This document shows positions 48,046 to 56,352 of a DNA stretch of 64,000 bases, piece after piece. The notes below the pieces were generated by a model. It did not search any database. It was not told where the DNA came from and saw nothing but the letters and a program-made list of their open reading frames with translations. Position numbers and translations under genes: made by a program. This stretch comes from Oleiharenicola sp. (lineage in GTDB: Bacteria; Verrucomicrobiota; Verrucomicrobiia; Opitutales; Opitutaceae). The stretch lies in NCBI GenBank assembly GCA_025363455.1, contig JANYDW010000063.1:1-64000 (forward strand), in the 5' to 3' direction. Position 1 is the stretch's first letter. Each line of letters opens with the position of its first letter.

Positions 48046-49026
48046 CTAGGTCGACGTATCGTAGACCTGCGGGGTGATGAGGGCCTGCAGGGGGCGGTCC
48101 GCCGCATACGCCCGCAGATTGTTGAGGGCAAATTCGCCGGCATCGCGCCGCCGTTCGGTGGTCGGACCGGCCAGGTGAGGGGTGAGCGTGACGTTGGACA
48201 GGCCACGCAAGCCCGAATCCGCGGCCAAGGATTCCACCGAAAAAACATCCAGGCCGACCATGATCCTCCCCTCCTGCGCGATCCGGAGCAGCGCGGCCTC
48301 GTCGACCGCGGCCCCGCGACCGACATTGACGAAGACCCCGCCGGGCCGGATGAGCCGCAGCAGCCGTTCGGTCACGCTGCCGGCGGTCTCCGGGATCAGG
48401 GGGGCCAGTTCTACAATGACATCGTTGTCGGCGAACAGAGCCTCGAGCGAGGCCGCGCGCCGGACGCCATAGCGGGCCTCGGTGGCGGCATCCACATCGG
48501 GAGCAAAGGCCGTGATGGAACAGTCAAACGGGCGCAACAGTCCGACGAGTTCACGGGCGACCGGGCCGAAACCATGCAGGCCAACGCGACGGCCAAAGAG
48601 CGAAGCCGTCTCGGTGTGGTCGTCCTTCCAGCCGCCGTCGCGATGCAGGGCGAAGGTCCAGTGCGTCGCCCGACGCAAGCCGGCCAGCACGTGAAACAGC
48701 GCCCACTCGGCGACGATGCGGCTGATGGAACCACCCCAGTTTGAAACCAGCAGGCCCGCCTCGATTTGCCGGCGACTGACGAGTTTCCTGACGGAACCCG
48801 AAAGATGGCAGACGTAGCGCAGGCTGGGGGGCAACGGCGCGGGCAGCGGCGGGGTTTTCCAACAGGTGATCAGAATCTCGGGGTCGTGGTCGGCCAGCAC
48901 CGCGCCAAAGTCCGCGGCCGCCAGCGCGCCGGGGTCGACCTGCGCGAAGCGGCCCGACAGGCCCCGCACGCCGGCGAGCAGGGGCTCCGCTCCCGGGAGC
49001 GCTCGAAGGTGGCATGAGCGCGCCAC
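48046..49026 (-). CDS. D-isomer-specific 2-hydroxyacid dehydrogenase, paralogue A
   Basis: 326 residues. Rossmann motif GLHGFGPVARELVGLL, catalytic Arg in VNVGRGA, Glu in GLDVFSVE and His in TPHLAGPT. Ends in VYDTST, exactly like the paralogue at 58320-59324, and the central region (NWGGSISRIVAEWALFH) is nearly the same. Acts on an unknown 2-keto or 2-hydroxy acid, perhaps from uronate breakdown. Lies between the fucosidase and the regulator on the same strand. Confidence 0.9.
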   Translation of the reverse strand: MARSCHLRALPGAEPLLAGVRGLSGRFAQVDPGALAAADFGAVLADHDPEILITCWKTPPLPAPLPPSLRYVCHLSGSVRKLVSRRQIEAGLLVSNWGGSISRIVAEWALFHVLAGLRRATHWTFALHRDGGWKDDHTETASLFGRRVGLHGFGPVARELVGLLRPFDCSITAFAPDVDAATEARYGVRRAASLEALFADNDVIVELAPLIPETAGSVTERLLRLIRPGGVFVNVGRGAAVDEAALLRIAQEGRIMVGLDVFSVESLAADSGLRGLSNVTLTPHLAGPTTERRRDAGEFALNNLRAYAADRPLQALITPQVYDTST

Positions 49027-49086
49027 GCAGACGCCATCACGACCGGTCGCGCAGACGCGCCGGCCAGATGGAGGGAGCTGAGCCGC

Positions 49087-50514
49087 TCAACGTTCGATCT
49101 TGGTCCCCTCGATTTCGACCACCAGGACGGTGCCGATCGAGTCGTTCACCCAGCGGTCCGGGTTGACGAACCGCCGCCCATCGGCCGCGGTCTTGAGTTC
49201 GAGCGGACTGCGTTTGGCGTCGGCCAGCGCGTAAACGGAGCTGATCTTGTTTTTGAAATTGGGGAGCGTGAAGACGGCGAGCGGGCCGTCACGCTCGATC
49301 TTGAAGAGCGTGAAGTAGAACTTCCCGGGCTTGGTGGTGCAGCGCCAGTCGTTGAAGCCGAGAAAGACGGGTTTGCCGGCGCGGTCCTTCAGGTTGCCGG
49401 CATAATCGCCGAACTCCTCGCCGAAGGGGGAGCGCCCGGCCCCGTAGATCGCCTCGCCGTTGACCTTCAACCAGGCCCCGACCTGCCGGAGGTTGTCCTG
49501 GCTGGGTTGCGGGATGACGCCATTGGCCATCGGCCCGACGTTGAGCAGGTAATTGCCGCCCTTGGAGACGATGTCGACGAGCTTGAAGATCATTTCGCCG
49601 GGCGACTTCCAGTTGTGGTCGTCGGAACGATAGCCCCAGGTCTGGTTCAGGGTGGCCGGCACCTCGAAGGGGTCGTCGCTGGCCTTGGGTGGGACGACGT
49701 TGTCGCCCGTGCTCTGGTAGTCGCCGACCGTGCCGAGGCGGCCGTCGATGAGCGTGGTGGGCTGCAGGGCGCGCACCATGTCGGTCAGGGCCTTGCCGCG
49801 ATACTGCTGGTTGTCATCCCGCATGAGCTGCGGGGTGTCGAACCAGATGAGGCAGATCGGCCCGTAGTTGGTCAGGAGCTCACGGAGCTGCGGCTCGACC
49901 TTGGTCTTGAGATAGCCGTCAAACGAGCCGTCCTTGTCCTTCGCCGCGTTGCTGGGAAAATCCCAATCATTGCCGGCGCCGCCGCGCTCGTGCCAGTCCT
50001 GTGATTGCGAGTAATAGACGCCGAAGCGCAGGCCGCGCTTGGCGCAGGCGGCCGCGAGCTCCTTGATGATGTCGCGCTTGAACGGCGTGGCGTCGACGAC
50101 GTTGTAGCGGCTGGCCGCAGACTTGAAGAGGGCGAAGCCGTCATGGTGCTTCGAGGTGATGACGACGTATTTCATGCCCGCGTCCTGCGCCAGTTGCGCC
50201 CATGCGTCGGCGTCGAACTGGACTGGGTTAAACTGCGTCGCGAGCTGCTCGTATTCGGCGACGGGAATCTTCATCCGGTTCATGACCCACTCGCCGATGC
50301 CGGGCGAGCGCTCGCCCTTCCAGTAGCCGGCGGGGATGGCATAGAGGCCCCAGTGGATGAAGAGGCCGAACTTGTCATGGCGGAACCAGGCGAGGCGCTG
50401 TTCCTTGGCCGCCGGGCCTTCCGGATCGGCCGGCGGCGCATCCGCGGCGGAGAGCAAGGCGGCGCACGCGCCCAGGAGCAGGCAGGAGAAAAGAAAGCGC
50501 TGGCGGGATTTCAT
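49087..50514 (-). CDS. alpha-L-fucosidase (GH29), secreted
   Basis: 475 residues with a signal peptide (about 1-23). GH29 hallmarks: FRHDKFGLFIHWGLYAIPAG (about 43-62), YVVITSKHHDGFALFKS (about 115-131), FGVYYSQSQDWHE, the nucleophile Asp in CLIWFDTP (about 232-239) and GNYLLNVGPMANG. Releases terminal fucose. Divergent from the TonB receptor gene at 50712, with a shared 197-bp promoter region. Confidence 0.93.
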   Translation of the reverse strand: MKSRQRFLFSCLLLGACAALLSAADAPPADPEGPAAKEQRLAWFRHDKFGLFIHWGLYAIPAGYWKGERSPGIGEWVMNRMKIPVAEYEQLATQFNPVQFDADAWAQLAQDAGMKYVVITSKHHDGFALFKSAASRYNVVDATPFKRDIIKELAAACAKRGLRFGVYYSQSQDWHERGGAGNDWDFPSNAAKDKDGSFDGYLKTKVEPQLRELLTNYGPICLIWFDTPQLMRDDNQQYRGKALTDMVRALQPTTLIDGRLGTVGDYQSTGDNVVPPKASDDPFEVPATLNQTWGYRSDDHNWKSPGEMIFKLVDIVSKGGNYLLNVGPMANGVIPQPSQDNLRQVGAWLKVNGEAIYGAGRSPFGEEFGDYAGNLKDRAGKPVFLGFNDWRCTTKPGKFYFTLFKIERDGPLAVFTLPNFKNKISSVYALADAKRSPLELKTAADGRRFVNPDRWVNDSIGTVLVVEIEGTKIER

Positions 50515-50711
50515 GGGTATTGTTCCGGGGTTGAGGAGACGTCCGTACCGCTGACAGGCAAAGCCCGTCCTGCGGGCCGGGTGAAGCCTGCCGGTGGTTA
50601 CATGGTTAAGTCAACGCGGCGGAAAGCCAGGCTAAGAGGCGGTATCTAATAATAACCATGCCGTAGCCTAGATAACAATTCGCTTGTATTCGTTATTAAT
50701 TCATAATTATT
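50515..50711. promoter_or_regulatory. divergent promoter region, fucosidase / TonB receptor
   Basis: The right half (50640-50711) is strikingly A/T-rich in a G/C-rich neighbourhood. It contains CTAATAATAACCATGCC (50646-50662) and ATTAATTCATAATTATTATG (about 50695-50714), similar to ATTAATAATTATTACATGCC upstream of the symporter (62415-62434). Possible operator for the local LacI regulator. Confidence 0.4.
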
Positions 50712-53108
50712 ATGCCTTCAACCCCCAAGCGTATGACCCCTGTTTACCCTGTTGCATTCACGCGGGCCCGGGCAGCTGGCTGCTGCTGCCTGGCCCTCCT
50801 CGCCCTCCGGGCCGCCGCCCAGACCGCCGCCCCGGCTCCCACCTCCGACACGGTGGTACTGCCCACCTTCACGGTGTCGACCAGCCAGGATGTCGGCTAC
50901 CGCGCCGCCAACTCAGTCTCGGCCACGCGCGTGGACACGCCGATCAAGGACCTGCCGTTCGCGATCAGCGCGTTTACGCAGCAGTTCATCACTGACATCG
51001 GCGCGCGCGACCTGTTCGACGTCGTGCAGTACGCGCCGAGCGTCACCAGCGCGGGCCGGGAATTCAACGCGGGCAACGCGGTCTACACGATCCGGGGGTA
51101 CGACCAGGCGCCCCAACACAACGGCTTCGTCGGCGAGGGCTACGTCGACACCGCCTCGATCGAGCGCGTCGAGGTGGTGAAGGGCCCGTCCTCGCTGCTT
51201 TACGGCCAGGTCGCACCCGGTGGGACCGTCAACTACATCACCAAGCGTGCGGGCGAAAAAGCCCAGACCATCATCAACGGCCAGTTCGGCACCCAGAATT
51301 TCTGGCGCACCTCCCTCGACCTCAACCAGCCGCTCGTCGGCCGGAAGCTCCTGTTCCGCTTCAACGGCGTGTATGAGAATGGCCGCGACAACATCAAGCC
51401 GAGCGGCCAGAAAACCCGCATCCTCGCCCCGACGCTCACCTGGAAGGTCAACGACCGCGTTGCGCTGACCCTGGACTACCAGTGGTTCCAACGCCGGGAG
51501 AAGCCCGAGGGCGCACAGCTCAAGCCCAACACCGAGATCGTCGGCCTGCCCGGCACCAACGGGATCCTGAGCGCCACCGGCCTGTTGATCAACCCGCTCA
51601 ACAACATCGATCCGGGTTTCCTGACCTACTATCCGCTGCCGGCGGATTTCAATTACGCCTCCCGGAACGATCACCGGGACACCGACTATGAGTCGCTCAA
51701 CGCGGAGCTGACGGTAAAGTTGACCGACCACTGGAACGCCCGCGCCAACTTCAACTGGAACAAGCGCCGGGTCGCCCAAAAGCTCACGGGCCTTGGCGCC
51801 GTGAGCATCACCGTGCCGACCAGCTACTACCCGGCGGGGGCGACCCTCCCGATCTCGGCCGCGAACTACAAGCTGGCGGCCTACGCCTATGCCGCCGACC
51901 TCCTCAACAACATCACCCTGGCGCTGCAGGCACCCCAGGCCCAACTCGGCCGGCGCAAACGCCTCCAGGAGGACTGGGGTTTTGGCGCGACTTCCCAGGT
52001 CGAGTTCGCGGGCAGCTTTGTCGTACCCGGCGCCAAGCTCAAGCCCCTCGTCGGCTTTTACTACAACGAGTCCCAGAGCAAGAGCCGCCTGCGCTCGAGC
52101 GCGACGGCGAATTTCTTTCCGGTCTGGGACATAAAAAACCCGGCCACCTGGGACTACAACACGAACTTCGACGTCAATGAGCAGCCGCTCACGACGAACT
52201 CGCGCTCCCCGGCCCGCAGTGCCGCCGCCTACGGCATCCTCAATGCCAGCTTCCTGAACGACCGCTTGAACGCGATGGTCGGCGCACGCTACAACGAATC
52301 CTCGGGTGCGACCGACAACTTCCTCACCCCCACTTCGAGCGTGGCCAAGGTGTCCGCGAAGAAAACCACGCCACAAGCTGGGATGGGCTGGAAGCTCAGC
52401 AACGACATGATGGTCTACGGCTCGTACAGCCAGTCCTACGTGAACAACGCGGCCGCCCTCCAGCGCGAGAACGTGCCCATCGGCCCGGCGGCTCCCACCA
52501 CCTCCGACGGCTACGAGCTCGGCCTGAAAACCGACTTCCTTGGCGGACGTGTGTCCTCCACGGTCGCCCTCTACACGATCGACCAGCGGGACCGCATCCT
52601 GCGCTTCAACTCCTTCAACGCCCTGGGCGTCACCGTGACCAACAGCCTGCAAGGCACCATCGACCGCAGCGAAGGCGTCGAGGTCGAGCTGACCTGGTCT
52701 CCGCTCGACAACTGGCAGATCTATGTGAGCGCCGCGCGGGACAACATCCGCGTGACCAAGGTCCCGGCCGGGGAGGAGGCTTTCCTCGGTGCCAACCCGG
52801 AGGCGACCGTCCGCGACCTGGCCAACCTGTGGACCCGCTACAGCTTCACGGGTGGATTAAAGGGCCTGTGGGTCGGGGCCGGCTTCAACTACTCCGGCAA
52901 AAAGGCGCAGCGCACCAACAACCCGGCGCTCTACCTTCCCGGGGAAACGCTCTACAATTCAGCCATTGGCTTCGATTGGAAACAGGAAGGTCACGACCTG
53001 AGCGCCGTGGTAAACTGGCAGAACATGGCCGACATTGAGTATTTCCCGGCCAACCAGCAGCGCGGCCAGCCCGGGCGCATTACGGCTTCATTCACCGCCA
53101 AGTTCTAA
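50712..53108 (+). CDS. TonB-dependent receptor
   Basis: 798 residues. Signal peptide (about 1-36), plug domain (about 60-180; IKDLPFAISAFTQQFITDIG, SIERVEVVKGPSSLLYGQVA, GGTVNYITKR) and a 22-strand-type barrel ending in GRITASFTAKF with the terminal aromatic residue. The plug resembles siderophore-type receptors, but the genomic setting (fucosidase, lyase, symporter) suggests glycan uptake. No SusD gene next to it. A terminator follows at 53132. Confidence 0.9.
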   Translation: MPSTPKRMTPVYPVAFTRARAAGCCCLALLALRAAAQTAAPAPTSDTVVLPTFTVSTSQDVGYRAANSVSATRVDTPIKDLPFAISAFTQQFITDIGARDLFDVVQYAPSVTSAGREFNAGNAVYTIRGYDQAPQHNGFVGEGYVDTASIERVEVVKGPSSLLYGQVAPGGTVNYITKRAGEKAQTIINGQFGTQNFWRTSLDLNQPLVGRKLLFRFNGVYENGRDNIKPSGQKTRILAPTLTWKVNDRVALTLDYQWFQRREKPEGAQLKPNTEIVGLPGTNGILSATGLLINPLNNIDPGFLTYYPLPADFNYASRNDHRDTDYESLNAELTVKLTDHWNARANFNWNKRRVAQKLTGLGAVSITVPTSYYPAGATLPISAANYKLAAYAYAADLLNNITLALQAPQAQLGRRKRLQEDWGFGATSQVEFAGSFVVPGAKLKPLVGFYYNESQSKSRLRSSATANFFPVWDIKNPATWDYNTNFDVNEQPLTTNSRSPARSAAAYGILNASFLNDRLNAMVGARYNESSGATDNFLTPTSSVAKVSAKKTTPQAGMGWKLSNDMMVYGSYSQSYVNNAAALQRENVPIGPAAPTTSDGYELGLKTDFLGGRVSSTVALYTIDQRDRILRFNSFNALGVTVTNSLQGTIDRSEGVEVELTWSPLDNWQIYVSAARDNIRVTKVPAGEEAFLGANPEATVRDLANLWTRYSFTGGLKGLWVGAGFNYSGKKAQRTNNPALYLPGETLYNSAIGFDWKQEGHDLSAVVNWQNMADIEYFPANQQRGQPGRITASFTAKF

Positions 53109-53131
53109 GTGACTGGTTTTTTGTCAGGGTC

Positions 53132-53163
53132 GCAGGCCGTCCTTGGGGGACGGCCTGCTTTTT
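53132..53163 (+). terminator. rho-independent terminator after TonB receptor
   Basis: GCAGGCCGTCC / GGACGGCCTGC, an 11-bp stem with a 5-base loop, followed by five T. Confidence 0.9.
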
Positions 53164-53227
53164 CCCCGCCGCCACCGTGGTGGCGCGCTTGCGCGCCGGA
53201 TGATTGGGGCCCACGCTCGACGGCCTG

Positions 53228-54025
53228 ATGTCCTACACCCGCGTCCTTTCCACCCTGGGTTGCCCGGAACTCACCTTCGAGGCGGCGGTGGCGCTGGCCC
53301 GGCGCCACGGCCTCGGAGCCATCGAGCTCCGGGCGCTGGCGGGCTCCATGGACTTGCCGGCGCATTTCGCCGCCCTGTACGGCACACCGGAAAAATTGGC
53401 GGAGCAGGCCCGGGCGCTGGGCGTGAAGGTTACCGGGCTCTGCACCTCGCTGAAGGCGGTGGGCGGCACCGCGGCGGACCGGGAAGCTTTTCTGCAATTC
53501 ATCCCATGGGCCGACGCACTGGGCGTGCCGTGGCTGCGGGTCTTCGATGCCGGCAAGAGTGCCGATGCGGCTGAGCTCGCCGAGGCAGCAGCCACGGTGC
53601 AGTGGTGGCGCGAGTTGCGGGCTAAGAACGGTTGGAAGACGGACATCATGATCGAGACGCATGACTCGCTGCTGACGGGTGCGGTGATCACGCGGTTTCT
53701 CGCGGCGGCGCCGGGCACGGCGATCCGCTGGGACACACACCACACGTGGAAGAAGGGCGGCGAGGATCCGGTCGTTACGTGGCACGCGATCAAGCACGCA
53801 GTCGTTTCGATCGACGTGAAGGACAGCATCAGCCGGCCCTCGGCGAAACATGCCTGGACCTACGTGCTGCCAGGTGATGGGGAATTCCCCATCGCGCCAT
53901 TGCGCGAAATCCTGCGGGCCGGCTATGTCGGTCCCGTGAGTCTGGAATGGGAAAAACTCTGGCACCCATACTTGCCGACGCTCGACGAGGCGCTGGCCAT
54001 CGCAGAGCTGCGCGACTGGTGGTAG
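53228..54025 (+). CDS. sugar phosphate isomerase/epimerase (TIM barrel)
   Basis: 265 residues of the AP-endonuclease-2-like family: FEAAVALARRHGLGAIELRA, DIMIETHDSLLTG (metal-ligand Glu), IRWDTHHTW (Asp/His), VVSIDVKDS and a late Glu in VSLEWEKLWHPYLP. ATG at 53228 chosen over an upstream TTG at 53204. Only this gene and the TonB receptor are on the plus strand in this catabolic region. Confidence 0.83.
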   Translation: MSYTRVLSTLGCPELTFEAAVALARRHGLGAIELRALAGSMDLPAHFAALYGTPEKLAEQARALGVKVTGLCTSLKAVGGTAADREAFLQFIPWADALGVPWLRVFDAGKSADAAELAEAAATVQWWRELRAKNGWKTDIMIETHDSLLTGAVITRFLAAAPGTAIRWDTHHTWKKGGEDPVVTWHAIKHAVVSIDVKDSISRPSAKHAWTYVLPGDGEFPIAPLREILRAGYVGPVSLEWEKLWHPYLPTLDEALAIAELRDWW

Positions 54026-54049
54026 GGCGCGGATTCCGCTCCGCGCCGT

Positions 54050-54135
54050 CCGGCGGGCAAGGGACTGCCCGCCCCAGGGGGTCGCTGATTTCCCTATCGG
54101 CGGCATGGCGCGGGGTGGAAACCGATGCCCACCTG
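54050..54135. repeat. GTCGCTGATTTCC...GAAACCGATGCCCACC element
   Basis: Contains CGGCGGGCAAGGGACTGCCC hairpin words followed by GTCGCTGATTTCCCTATCGG and GGGGTGGAAACCGATGCCCACC, a relative of the element at 14220-14300. Lies between two convergent genes. Confidence 0.45.
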
Positions 54136-54148
54136 CGAGCTGGCCGAA

Positions 54149-56317
54149 TCACGGCCCCAGCGCCCGACCATCGACCCGCAGGTAGGTGCCGTCGCGGACA
54201 AAGTGGTTGAGGATCTTGCCGGACAGGTCGCGGCGGACGATGACAAGCGAGGCGTCGGTTTCGACGCCCTCCTCGGATATCGGGCGAGATTTGCACGAGG
54301 CAATAATCAGGGTTTTTTCGGTGGCGGAGGTGACGACCACAGTCGAGAAGCTATTTTCGGTGCCATGGTTGACGGAGGAGTTGACAGAGAAGGGAACGGA
54401 TTCGTTGGCCGCGGCGGGTTTGAGCAAGATGATCCCTGGCACCCCGACCTCATATTCGATCTCGAGATAAGGAAAGGCGGCGAAATCACCTTTGATGTAG
54501 GTGAGTTCTCCATTCCTTTCCGCGCACGATTTGGCGCCGGCGATCCAAGCGCGGAGATTGCCTGACGGGCCGTAACGGTCGGCGGAATAGTTCCAGATTG
54601 TTTCCGTGCGATTGTGGGAGAGGGTTCCTCGGCCGCCATGGAGATAGGCCTTCACTTCGCCGGGCAGCCGGGCCTCGACGCGGTCGATGACGGCGTAGTA
54701 GTCACCGGCGATCCAGAAAATCGCGCGGTGCCACGCGGCCTTCTGGCCGAAGAAAGCGGACTTCTCCTCGCCGACGAGGCCGGGCTGCTCCACGCGGAAG
54801 GAAACGGGCGGCGTGGCGTTGGTGGCCACCTTGTCGGCGGGCTGGCCGTCGAAGGTGAGCGTGTTGTGGGCCGGCGCCTTATTATACCAGGCGGTGCGCT
54901 CCGCTCCGGTATAGGTCCCGCGAGAGTAGCCGCTGTCGGAGCTCATCATCTGGCCTTCGGCCTCGAGGATGAAGCTCAGCTGGTCGTCATGGTTGTGGTT
55001 GTCGGCCACGGCGACGCCATGGAAAAGCAGGTAACGCTGGCCGGACCCTGTGGCGGTCCAGCTGTTGCGGAGGACAGTCTGGCCGCCGGAGAGGAAGACA
55101 CTGGGCGGGGCGTCGGGGGCCGTGGCGCGAAGCGTGGCGTCGTGGGTGAGAAGTTCATCCATTTCGAGCGAATAGTCCCAGCTCGCACCCGTGTAGTTGA
55201 AGCCACTGTCCGCGCTTTCCTTTTCGAATGGAGCCAGATCGCAGGTGGCGTAGCTCCAGGAGAGAAGCTCCGCGAGCGGAGCCGTGGAGTGCAGCCGGGT
55301 CTTGGCGTGACGGTAGGCGGGAGCGACCAAGTGGGTCGGCGTCGGGCGCAAGTAGGAATCCTCGATGTTCGGCAGCCAGCCGCGACTGTTGCGGATCTCG
55401 ATCATGTTCTCGAAGACCGGCTGGAATGCCGTGAAGCCGTCGGCCCCCGAGACATTTCGGTAGTGGTAGAGGAAGGGGACGAAATTAATCAGCGAGAACG
55501 TCAGGTAGTGGCTGCCCTCACGGTAAATGCCGTCACCGCTGAAGAAGTAGCGGGTGTTCTTGTTGGCGGCTTCGAGGGCCCGGCCGAGCCACGCTTTCGC
55601 GCGCGGATCGGAGGAGAGGGTCAACGCGATCGAACCAAGTCCCCATGCCGGCTTGGACAAGTGATTGTGCGGGCTATCGGGCGTCCACGCGTAGAGATTT
55701 TCGTAAACGAACTGCGCTTCGCGGGCGAGGCGGGCACGGATTTTCCGGTCTGCCTCCGGCGTGAGCAGTGGCTGGATACAATCGTACGCGTGGCCGTAGT
55801 TCTGCAGCCACGAGCCGCGGTATATTTCATCCACGGCGCTGCCCTGAACCTTGGCATCCAGCTCAAAGATCGGTCCGTCATAGGCGCGTAGGAGCAATTC
55901 CTCGGTGCGGCGCTGATGATTGGCCCGGGCCTCCGCGCTATCGGCAAACAGGGCCAGCAGGGCATGGGCGCGGGCCGCGATGGACATCGCGCCATAGTAT
56001 TTGTGGATGGCCTCAGCCTGGCCGTGCGCCATGGGCGCTGGGGGCGGGGCTTGTGAAAGATCAGCCAGCTTTTGCACGGCGGCCCAGCGGTGACGGGCGA
56101 AGTCGTCGGCCGCGAAAGTTGCCTTTAGCGCGGGCAAGTCGCCCGCCGTGAACCAGAGCGAAGGGTGAGTCTCCTGCGCCGGTAGCATGGGCTCCGCGGG
56201 CAGGGCGAAACCGGTATAGGAATCATAGAGCCCGGCGGGAGCCTGATCGCGGCCGGAGCAGGGCAGGATCGCGCACCAGGTCGCTCCCACGAGAAGAAGG
56301 ATTCGGACGGATTTCAT
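54149..56317 (-). CDS. heparinase II/III family protein, secreted
   Basis: 722 residues with a signal peptide (about 1-23). An N-terminal alpha/alpha toroid (about 90-400; WTPDSPHNHLSKPAWGLGSI, DGIYREGSHYLTFSLINFVP) precedes the heparinase II/III-like beta-sandwich (about 420-640; AVADNHNHDDQLSFILEAEG, SDSGYSRGTYTG, AHNTLTFDGQ). Such enzymes cleave uronate-containing polysaccharides by beta-elimination; the products would feed the GH88 hydrolase. Exact substrate (alginate, heparin-like or other) cannot be told. A 12-bp palindrome lies just upstream. Confidence 0.87.
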   Translation of the reverse strand: MKSVRILLLVGATWCAILPCSGRDQAPAGLYDSYTGFALPAEPMLPAQETHPSLWFTAGDLPALKATFAADDFARHRWAAVQKLADLSQAPPPAPMAHGQAEAIHKYYGAMSIAARAHALLALFADSAEARANHQRRTEELLLRAYDGPIFELDAKVQGSAVDEIYRGSWLQNYGHAYDCIQPLLTPEADRKIRARLAREAQFVYENLYAWTPDSPHNHLSKPAWGLGSIALTLSSDPRAKAWLGRALEAANKNTRYFFSGDGIYREGSHYLTFSLINFVPFLYHYRNVSGADGFTAFQPVFENMIEIRNSRGWLPNIEDSYLRPTPTHLVAPAYRHAKTRLHSTAPLAELLSWSYATCDLAPFEKESADSGFNYTGASWDYSLEMDELLTHDATLRATAPDAPPSVFLSGGQTVLRNSWTATGSGQRYLLFHGVAVADNHNHDDQLSFILEAEGQMMSSDSGYSRGTYTGAERTAWYNKAPAHNTLTFDGQPADKVATNATPPVSFRVEQPGLVGEEKSAFFGQKAAWHRAIFWIAGDYYAVIDRVEARLPGEVKAYLHGGRGTLSHNRTETIWNYSADRYGPSGNLRAWIAGAKSCAERNGELTYIKGDFAAFPYLEIEYEVGVPGIILLKPAAANESVPFSVNSSVNHGTENSFSTVVVTSATEKTLIIASCKSRPISEEGVETDASLVIVRRDLSGKILNHFVRDGTYLRVDGRALGP

Positions 56318-56325
56318 GCATCGGT

Positions 56326-56352
56326 CACTTGTAACCTAATAGGTTACAAGTG
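56326..56352. promoter_or_regulatory. 12-bp inverted repeat upstream of heparinase gene
   Basis: CACTTGTAACCT AAT AGGTTACAAGTG, perfect arms, overlapping the stop codon of the DUF2264 gene and ending 9 bp before the heparinase ATG. It could be an operator or an attenuating hairpin; there is no T-run. Confidence 0.5.

Noticed and set aside
50913-52652. 579-residue minus-strand ORF over the TonB receptor gene
   Set aside because: High-GC antisense frame; the plus-strand translation has clear plug and barrel features.
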